Source: Firmicutes bacterium UBA4916
GTDB lineage: Bacteria > Bacillota > Clostridia > Tissierellales > Tepidimicrobiaceae
Direction of reading: 5' to 3'
Length of the DNA stretch: 6,607 nt
Assembly (NCBI GenBank): GCA_002398845.1
Contig: DHBY01000007.1
Span: 1-6,607, forward strand
Below, piece by piece: positions 1-4,809 of the stretch; position 1 is the first letter of the stretch, and each line of letters starts with the position of its first letter. A program made the position numbers and the translations under genes. Below the pieces are notes generated by a model that had not been told where the DNA came from, did not search any database, and was given only the letters and a program-made list of their open reading frames with translations.

Positions 1-13
1 TTAAATTTGCCAT
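1..13 (-). CDS. Possible 5' end of a divergent gene running off the left edge
   Basis: On the minus strand an ATG at 13-11 opens the frame M-A-N-L, which continues out of the window. An AAGGGA-like ribosome binding site lies about 10 nt upstream (24-28). Only four codons are visible, so no function can be given. It would be divergent from glpP. The start may be chance in AT-rich DNA. Confidence 0.22.
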
Positions 14-77
14 AGCAATCATTCCCTTATTATATATTTATATATAACTATTATATTTCTTAGGGGAATGTATGCTA
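13..77. repeat. Imperfect inverted repeat around an AT-rich core
   Basis: The left arm, 13-29, reads TAGCAATCATTCCCTTA. The right arm, 61-77, reads TAGGGGAATGTATGCTA. Fourteen of 17 positions form Watson-Crick pairs and one is a G-T pair; the two central mismatches are at 18-19/71-72. The 31-bp spacer is almost pure A/T. The arms could be paired operator half-sites for divergent promoters or a structured leader. The left arm would lie just upstream of the possible divergent start at position 13. Confidence 0.45.
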
Positions 78-115
78 CATTTTGCATCACAAAAATCAAA
101 TCAAGTTTTTTACAA

Positions 116-144
116 TTAACTTTACCCTAATAATTTAATATGAT
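116..144 (+). promoter_or_regulatory. Candidate glpP promoter
   Basis: A TTAACT -35-like box (116-121) is followed after 17 bp by TATGAT (139-144), which matches five of six consensus -10 bases. Transcription would start near 151, leaving a leader of about 90 nt before glpP. AT-rich DNA produces such matches by chance, so the call is tentative. The rest of 1-239 shows no convincing gene. Confidence 0.3.
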
Positions 145-239
145 AGAATGAAAATAATGAATTTGCATAATCTTGTTACTATATCTTAAGCTTATTAAAT
201 ACTGTATCATAAACTATTTTTTAATTTTGAGGTGATATT

Positions 240-803
240 TTGTGTGACTTTTTTGAAAAAATAGAAGTCAATCCCATTATCGCTGCAGTTAGCGATTTAG
301 ACCAATTGGACGAGGCTTTAGATTCTCCTTGTGAAAATATATTTTTGCTTACCGGCAATATTTTTAATTTAAAAGAAATAGCTAATAGGGTACAATCAAA
401 AGGTAAAGGTCTTTATATACATATAGATTTAATTGATGGTTTTTCAAAGGATACATGGGGTTTAGAATATATAGTTAAGAATATATTCCCCGATGGAATC
501 ATAACTACCAAAAGTAATCTTGTAAAACTAAGTAAGGATTTAGGAGCCTTTACTATTCAAAGATTGTTTATTCCTGACTCCATGTCATTGGAAAAAGGGA
601 TTAAATCTATCCAAAACACTAGGCCTCATGCTGTAGAAATACTTCCTGGAATCATGCCAAAAATTACAAAAAGGATCCAATTTGAAACAAGGATTCCCAT
701 TGTCACTGGCGGCCTTATCATGGATAAAGAGGATGTTATACAAAGTTTAAACTCAGGTGCTATAGCTATATCTACTAGTAATAAAAAGGTTTGGTATATG
801 TAA
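240..803 (+). CDS. glpP: Glycerol-3-phosphate-responsive antiterminator GlpP
   Basis: This is a cytoplasmic RNA-binding regulator. In Bacillus, GlpP bound to glycerol-3-phosphate prevents termination in the leaders of glp mRNAs and stabilises glpD mRNA. The 187-residue protein is close to the roughly 190 residues usual for the family and covers the whole TIM-barrel-like fold. Recognisable family segments are NPIIAAV near residue 11, HIDLIDG (61-67), GIITTKSN (86-93), TIQRLF (105-110), VEILPGIMP (132-140), IVTGGLI (154-160) and GAIAISTSNK (173-182). The start is TTG at 240, preceded by GAGGTGAT (229-236), an extended match to the 16S rRNA tail; no in-frame ATG or GTG fits better, and the N-terminus aligns with the family. 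The gene converges on glpK, whose product makes the GlpP ligand. Its TAA stop (801-803) touches the convergent hairpin. Neither glpF nor glpD is in the window, so its RNA targets other than possibly glpK are unseen. Confidence 0.93.
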   Translation: MCDFFEKIEVNPIIAAVSDLDQLDEALDSPCENIFLLTGNIFNLKEIANRVQSKGKGLYIHIDLIDGFSKDTWGLEYIVKNIFPDGIITTKSNLVKLSKDLGAFTIQRLFIPDSMSLEKGIKSIQNTRPHAVEILPGIMPKITKRIQFETRIPIVTGGLIMDKEDVIQSLNSGAIAISTSNKKVWYM

Positions 804-860
804 ATGGGAAGAAGAATGACACAGGAGAACCGTCCCCCTGTGTCATTCTTCTTCCCATTT
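802..860. terminator. Perfect 24-bp hairpin filling the glpP/glpK junction
   Basis: Arms 802-825 and 837-860 are perfectly complementary, with an 11-nt loop (826-836). The hairpin begins inside the glpP stop codon and ends inside the last codons of glpK (843-860 encode K-W-E-E-E-stop), so it is shared by both convergent transcripts. Its position suggests bidirectional termination or 3'-end protection. Neither side has a clear run of U after the stem, so it does not look like a standard intrinsic terminator. That the fold exists is certain; its role is inferred. Confidence 0.6.
817..845. repeat. 29-bp palindromic REP-like element
   Basis: The core runs from TGACACAGG (817-825) through the loop AGAACCGTCCC to CCTGTGTCA (837-845). 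I recognise this GACACAGG / GGGACGGTTCTCC type of palindrome as one that recurs in intergenic regions of many clostridial genomes. It resembles the REP-like repeats associated with Y1 (IS200-like) transposases. That recollection is not tested here, and only one copy is in the window. The element's right edge supplies the TGA stop codon of glpK (845-843 on the minus strand). Confidence 0.6.
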
Positions 861-2342
861 CAATGATCTAGTTACTGCTTTTTTCCAGCCTTTATATAAT
901 TTTTCTTTTCTTTCTTCTTCCATATTGGCTTCAAATACTCTATCTACATTCCATCTATTACTGATTTCTTCCTTTCCTGACCAGAATCCTACTGCGAATC
1001 CTGCTAAATAGGCTGCTCCTAATGCTGTGGTTTCTATTACTTCTGGCCTATGAACTGGAACTCCAAGGATATCTGATTGGAATTGCATTAGGAAATTATT
1101 TTCTACTGCTCCACCATCTACTCTTAATTCTTGAAGATCTATGCCTGAGTCCTCTTGCATAGCCTCTAATACATCTCTTGTTTGATAGGCTATAGACTCT
1201 AATGCAGCTCTTATAATATGATTTTGATTTGTTCCTCTTGTTAAACCTACCATAGTTCCTCTAGCATACATATCCCAATAAGGGGCTCCAAGGCCTACGA
1301 AAGCTGGTACTAAATATACCCCATTATTGTCTTCTACTTGAGTTGCAAAATACTCGCTATCCTTTGCACTATATATTAGTTTAAGCTCATCTCTTAGCCA
1401 TTGAATTACTGCTCCTGCAACGAATATACTTCCCTCTAGTGCATATTCAACTTTACCATCTACTCCCCAAGCTATGGTGGTAAGAAGACCATTTTGGGAT
1501 CTTACCATTTCTTCTCCTGTATTCATTAACATGAAACATCCTGTGCCATAAGTGTTTTTGGCCATTCCTGGTTCAAAACAAGCCTCTCCAAATAAAGCTG
1601 CTTGCTGGTCTCCTGCAATACCTGATATTGGTATCTGTGCTCCTCCAAATGTCCGAGGGTCTGTTACTCCATATACCTCACTAGAAGGTTTTACTTCTGG
1701 TAACATTGATTTTGGTATGTCTAATTCTTCAAGAATCTTTTCATCCCATTTAAGCTCTTTAATATTATAGATCATAGTTCTTGAAGCATTGGAGTAATCA
1801 GTTACATGAACCTTTCCTCTAGTTAGATTCCATATTAACCAAGTATCTATATTTCCAAACAAAAGTTCTCCCTTTTCAGCTTTTTCCCTAGCTCCTTCTA
1901 CATTATCTAATATCCATTTGATTTTGGTTCCAGAGAAATAAGCATCTACTACTAGGCCTGTGTTTTCTCTAATATAATCCTCTAATCCTCTTGCCTTTAA
2001 ATCATCACATATGCTGGCAGTCCTTCTGCACTGCCAAACTATAGCATTATATATAGGTTTTCCAGTATTTTTATCCCATACTACCGTAGTCTCTCTTTGA
2101 TTTGTAATGCCTATGGCTGCTATTTCATTTGGCCTAATACCTGCACTTTCCAATACTTCCCTAGCAACTCCAGATTGAGTTCCCCATATTTCCATAGGAT
2201 CGTGCTCTACCCATCCTGCCTTTGGGTAATACTGGGTGAATTCATTTTGTGCTGCTCTAACTATCTTGCCTTTATGATCAAAAATTATGGCTCTTGAACT
2301 AGTAGTACCTTGGTCTAAAGCCATTATATACTTTTCACTCAA
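843..2342 (-). CDS. glpK: Glycerol kinase GlpK
   Basis: Cytoplasmic FGGY-family kinase that converts glycerol and ATP to sn-glycerol-3-phosphate and ADP, the entry step of glycerol catabolism and the source of the GlpP ligand. The 499 residues are full length for the family. The phosphate-binding motif ALDQGTTSS is at 8-16. Glycerol-contacting R83, E84 and Y135 and the catalytic base D245 (in GIAGDQQAALFG) fall at the same numbers as in E. coli GlpK. The second FGGY signature and nucleotide site lie at about 360-445 (RVDGGAVENNFLMQ, 407-420). The start is TTG at 2342-2340, with AGGGGGAG (2356-2349) about 6 nt upstream; the next in-frame ATG (codon 7) would cut into the first beta strand. The histidine phosphorylated by HPr in enterococcal and Bacillus GlpK aligns with T231 here, so PTS activation by that route looks absent. 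The last five codons and the stop lie in the convergent hairpin. Confidence 0.97.
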   Translation of the reverse strand: MSEKYIMALDQGTTSSRAIIFDHKGKIVRAAQNEFTQYYPKAGWVEHDPMEIWGTQSGVAREVLESAGIRPNEIAAIGITNQRETTVVWDKNTGKPIYNAIVWQCRRTASICDDLKARGLEDYIRENTGLVVDAYFSGTKIKWILDNVEGAREKAEKGELLFGNIDTWLIWNLTRGKVHVTDYSNASRTMIYNIKELKWDEKILEELDIPKSMLPEVKPSSEVYGVTDPRTFGGAQIPISGIAGDQQAALFGEACFEPGMAKNTYGTGCFMLMNTGEEMVRSQNGLLTTIAWGVDGKVEYALEGSIFVAGAVIQWLRDELKLIYSAKDSEYFATQVEDNNGVYLVPAFVGLGAPYWDMYARGTMVGLTRGTNQNHIIRAALESIAYQTRDVLEAMQEDSGIDLQELRVDGGAVENNFLMQFQSDILGVPVHRPEVIETTALGAAYLAGFAVGFWSGKEEISNRWNVDRVFEANMEEERKEKLYKGWKKAVTRSLKWEEE

Positions 2343-2348
2343 AACGTT

Positions 2349-2356
2349 CTCCCCCT
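2349..2356 (-). promoter_or_regulatory. glpK ribosome binding site
   Basis: AGGGGGAG lies 6 nt before the TTG start and supports that start over the downstream ATG. Most of it is contained in the 3' arm of the leader inverted repeat (2351-2363), so it would be paired when that stem forms. Confidence 0.75.
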
Positions 2357-2451
2357 TTATTATATTATAGCTTGTTTAATGCATATATTAAACCCTAATT
2401 TCAATCCTACTTTACAGTGTATATTTCTCACCTATGTCATAATAAAGGGGG
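2351..2451 (-). promoter_or_regulatory. Leader inverted repeat that can sequester the glpK ribosome binding site
   Basis: In the glpK leader the 5' copy CCCCCTTTATTAT (2451-2439) is the exact reverse complement of ATAATAAAGGGGG (2363-2351), giving 13 perfect pairs around a 75-nt loop. The 3' copy includes the G-rich Shine-Dalgarno core, so the folded form should block ribosome entry. The stem is not followed by a U tract, which argues against a terminator. Regulation by an RNA-binding protein such as GlpP, by a small RNA or by promoter choice is inference. Confidence 0.55.
2364..2392 (-). promoter_or_regulatory. Candidate proximal glpK promoter with a dyad
   Basis: A perfect TATAAT lies at 2369-2364, with a weak TTTAAT -35 (2392-2387) 17 bp upstream. 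A 7-bp dyad, GTTTAAT-N6-ATTAAAC (2393-2374), covers the -35 and the spacer and could be an operator. A transcript from here would start near 2357 and lack the 5' arm of the sequestering stem, leaving the ribosome binding site free but the leader very short. Confidence 0.3.
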
Positions 2452-2454
2452 GAC

Positions 2455-2481
2455 TTTATATAACAATACCCCTGTTGTCAA
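2455..2481 (-). promoter_or_regulatory. Candidate distal glpK promoter
   Basis: A consensus TTGACA (2481-2476) lies 15 bp before TATAAA (2460-2455), just after the cstA stop codon. The spacer is shorter than the usual 17 bp. Transcription would begin near 2448, so the RNA would start within the 5' arm of the sequestering stem and keep about 10 of its 13 pairs. Readthrough from cstA would carry the full arm. Confidence 0.4.
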
Positions 2482-2486
2482 ATTTT

Positions 2487-3908
2487 TTATGCTTTTTGTA
2501 ATTCTTCTTTTTTATTCATTTTTACTAAGAAGTAGATTAATGCCCCAACTGCTGCTAATAATCCTACTGGATATGAAATGCTTGATGATAATTTGAACCC
2601 TTCTGGTGCCATCATTATATAAGTAATGCTAACAGCTGTCATAAATGTTGCTGGTGCACTGGCAATCCAATGAGGTTTTCCTTCTTTTACTAGATATGCA
2701 GCCGATGCCCAAAGTACTATCATAGCCAATGTTTGATTTGACCATGCAAAGTATCTCCAAATAATATTAAAGTCTATTCTTGTTAGACCAAAGCCAATTG
2801 CAAATAATGGTAAAGCTAGTATTAATCTATTCTTTATTGGCTCTTGTTCATATTTAGCTGCATCTGCTATAGTTAATCTTGCAGATCTAAAAGCTGTATC
2901 CCCTGAAGTTATAGGTGCTGCTATTACACCTAGCATAGCTAATAGTCCACCTATAGGTCCTAATAAGGAGTTGGAAATTGTATTTACTACTCCCCCTGGC
3001 CCACCACCATTTGCTAAAGCTTCACCTAATTGTGGAACTCCACCAAAGAATGCCATGGCAGCAGCCGCCCAAATCATTGCAATTACTCCTTCTGCAATCA
3101 TTGCCCCATAGAAGACTTTCTTACCATCTTTTTCATTAGTCATACATCTTGCCATCATTGGTGATTGAGTAGCGTGAAAACCAGATATAGCACCACAAGC
3201 TATGGTTACAAATAGCATTGGCCATACTGGTAATTTATCAGGGTGAAGAGTGGCTATTGTAAACGCTGGTAATTGATACCCGTTTATGACAAGGGCGCCC
3301 CCTATTCCTCCTGCCATTATAAGCAATGCTAGACCAAATAGTGGATAAATCTTTCCTATTATTTTATCAACTGGTAATATGGTAGCTAAAAAGTAATATA
3401 CTAATACAATACCTAGCCAAACGTTTGCATCTCCTAGACCAAATAATTTTATATTTGCCAATAAGTCTGCTGGTCCCTGCATAAATACTGTCCCGACTAA
3501 TACAAGTAATATTACTGAGAACACTCTCATAACTTTTCTAGCACCCTCACCTAAGTAGATACCAACAATTTCTGATATACTTTGTCCATCATGTCTTAAA
3601 GAAAGCATACCTGAAAAGTAGTCATGAACTCCTCCTGCAAAGATACTACCAAATGCTATCCAAAGAAATGCCGCTGGTCCAAATAATGCTCCTTGTATAG
3701 CACCGAAAATTGGTCCTAATCCAGCGATATTAAGTAATTGAATTAAAAATATTTTTGGTGTACTCATGGGTACAAAGTCGATACCATCGTTGATTCTAGT
3801 TGCTGGTGTCTCTCTGTTCTCATCTGTTTCAAAAACTTTGTCTACTATTTTGCCATAAGTAAAATAGCCAACTATTAGAATGATAATTCCTAATATGAAT
3901 AACGACAT
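2487..3908 (-). CDS. cstA: CstA-family carbon starvation / pyruvate transporter
   Basis: Polytopic inner-membrane carrier of the CstA family, with about a dozen hydrophobic segments across 473 residues. E. coli members CstA and BtsT take up pyruvate, and peptide uptake has also been proposed for the family. Conserved segments are the DGIDFVPM loop (41-48), LLNIAGLGPIFGAIQG (58-73), the GFHATQSPMMARC motif (243-255), ITSGDTAFRSARL (333-345) and WRYFAWSNQTLA (384-395). It belongs to the short form; the E. coli proteins of about 700 residues have extra C-terminal membrane segments that are absent here. This is the family's usual short length, not a truncation. ATG (3908-3906) has a strong GGAGG (3920-3916) 7 nt upstream. 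It lies just downstream of lytST in the same orientation, which suggests that LytT controls it and that the substrate is pyruvate or a related acid. The exact substrate is inferred. Confidence 0.9.
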   Translation of the reverse strand: MSLFILGIIILIVGYFTYGKIVDKVFETDENRETPATRINDGIDFVPMSTPKIFLIQLLNIAGLGPIFGAIQGALFGPAAFLWIAFGSIFAGGVHDYFSGMLSLRHDGQSISEIVGIYLGEGARKVMRVFSVILLVLVGTVFMQGPADLLANIKLFGLGDANVWLGIVLVYYFLATILPVDKIIGKIYPLFGLALLIMAGGIGGALVINGYQLPAFTIATLHPDKLPVWPMLFVTIACGAISGFHATQSPMMARCMTNEKDGKKVFYGAMIAEGVIAMIWAAAAMAFFGGVPQLGEALANGGGPGGVVNTISNSLLGPIGGLLAMLGVIAAPITSGDTAFRSARLTIADAAKYEQEPIKNRLILALPLFAIGFGLTRIDFNIIWRYFAWSNQTLAMIVLWASAAYLVKEGKPHWIASAPATFMTAVSITYIMMAPEGFKLSSSISYPVGLLAAVGALIYFLVKMNKKEELQKA

Positions 3909-3964
3909 TTAAAGACCTCCTTATAATTTGTATAATCTATATTTCTAATTATATATTACTCATA

Positions 3965-3970
3965 ATTATA
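3965..3970 (-). promoter_or_regulatory. Candidate cstA -10 box
   Basis: A perfect TATAAT (3970-3965) lies about 57 nt before the cstA ATG. No good -35 lies 16-18 bp upstream (CATCTT, GCATCT or GGCATC), which is the pattern of an activator-dependent promoter. Repeats that might bind the activator lie at 3974-4022. Confidence 0.4.
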
Positions 3971-3973
3971 AAG

Positions 3974-4022
3974 AGGTTTTTAGGACAAGATGCCTTTTTA
4001 AGGTTTTAAAGTACAAAAACCT
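3974..4022. promoter_or_regulatory. AGGTTTT repeats between lytT and cstA, possible LytT site
   Basis: AGGTTTT occurs on the plus strand at 3974-3980 and 4001-4007, a direct repeat 27 bp apart with further similarity downstream. It occurs a third time inverted at 4022-4016. LytTR-domain regulators bind short direct repeats upstream of their promoters, and these lie just upstream of the cstA -10 box. The 27-bp period differs from the roughly 21 bp I recall for E. coli BtsR, and the sequence is not a good match to the published LytTR consensus. Alternatively, the inverted copy could pair with either direct copy in the RNA as a weak leader hairpin. No strong terminator for lytST is seen in this gap. 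Confidence 0.3.
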
Positions 4023-4041
4023 GGGATGAAATACATTAGAT

Positions 4042-4809
4042 TTATTCTATATTCATAATTTTCTTAAATTCTTTTGACTGACTTCTGCTAACTGGTATTA
4101 TTTCATTTACATTTTTTAGTTTCACATTAAAAGTTGAATTAAACCAAGGTTCAATTACTTCAATTAAGTCTAGGTTTATCAAATAAGATTTATGACTTCT
4201 AAAAAAACTTGTTGAGTTTAATTTATTAAATAGTTGTCCTAATGTATAGTTAATTTGAAACTTTCCTTTTTTACTAATGATAACCGTATTCTTATCTTCT
4301 ACAGTTGCATAGATTATATCCTTAGTATCTAAGGGTATTAGTTTTCCATTGCTGTATACGGATATCCTCTTATTAAATTCCATCTCTTTAGCATTTAAAT
4401 CTAGCAGCAATTTATCAAGCTTAGCATAATACTCATCTTTGTCTATTCCTAGATTATTAACTATCTTGTCCATTGTTTTGGCTAATCTATCCTCTGAAAT
4501 AGGTTTTAAAATATAATCAATAGCATTTACATCAAAGGCCTCCACGGCATATTTTTCGAAGGCTGTTACAAATACTATTAATGGTATATGGGATTCTTTT
4601 AATATCACCCTAGCCACATCAATACCATTGATTTTAGGCATCTGTATGTCTAAGAAAACTAAGTCTGGTTTTAGTTTTCTATTTAATTCCAAGGCCTCCA
4701 TTCCATGAGATGCTTCTCCTATAATATCTATATTTTTAAATCCTTGTAGTATGTATATTAGTTCTTCACGGGCAGGCATCTCATCATCTACAACTACAGT
4801 ACGTATCAT
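4042..4809 (-). CDS. lytT: LytR/AlgR-family response regulator (LytT/BtsR-like)
   Basis: Cytoplasmic DNA-binding response regulator and partner of the adjacent LytS. Residues 1-120 form the receiver: acidic pocket D8-D9, phosphoacceptor D54 (in VFLDIQMP), T82 and K102 (in LKP). A charged linker follows (about 121-146). A LytTR DNA-binding domain occupies about 147-252, with the family signature FFRSHKSYLIN (202-212) and IPVSRS (238-243). The 255 residues are typical. The ATG (4809-4807) overlaps the lytS TGA as ATGA, and AAAGGAGGG in the last lytS codons provides the ribosome binding site, so translation is probably coupled. Known relatives control murein-hydrolase-linked lrgAB/pftAB genes or, in E. 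coli, the pyruvate transporter BtsT. Here cstA immediately downstream is the obvious candidate target. Confidence 0.94.
   Translation of the reverse strand: MIRTVVVDDEMPAREELIYILQGFKNIDIIGEASHGMEALELNRKLKPDLVFLDIQMPKINGIDVARVILKESHIPLIVFVTAFEKYAVEAFDVNAIDYILKPISEDRLAKTMDKIVNNLGIDKDEYYAKLDKLLLDLNAKEMEFNKRISVYSNGKLIPLDTKDIIYATVEDKNTVIISKKGKFQINYTLGQLFNKLNSTSFFRSHKSYLINLDLIEVIEPWFNSTFNVKLKNVNEIIPVSRSQSKEFKKIMNIE

Noticed and set aside
68..130. Twenty-codon plus-strand frame starting at the ATG at 68
   Set aside because: The only G-rich stretch directly abuts the ATG, leaving no spacing for a ribosome binding site, and the frame has no protein-like features.
816..866. Short plus-strand frame beginning M-T-Q-E-N-R-P-P-V-S
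   Set aside because: It is simply the translation of the palindromic element and the antisense of the glpK tail. It has no separate ribosome binding site and no coding signature.
1552..2297. Plus-strand open frames of 66-72 residues inside glpK
   Set aside because: They lie antisense to conserved glpK coding sequence, show no recognisable family and have no convincing ribosome binding site.
2334..2350. Possible CcpA cre site at the glpK start (AACGTT core)
   Set aside because: The central palindrome exists, but the conserved TG...CA ends and the spacing of a cre box do not fit.
2361..2433. Possible small leader peptide starting at a GTG in the glpK leader (about 23 codons)
   Set aside because: There is no proper ribosome binding site, the composition is that of AT-rich non-coding DNA, and it runs into the glpK initiation region without any regulatory codon pattern.
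2444..2473. Possible cstA terminator using AGGGG and CCCCT followed by TTATT
   Set aside because: Only about five pairs around a large loop with a broken T run. The C run is better explained by the 13-bp inverted repeat with the glpK ribosome binding site.
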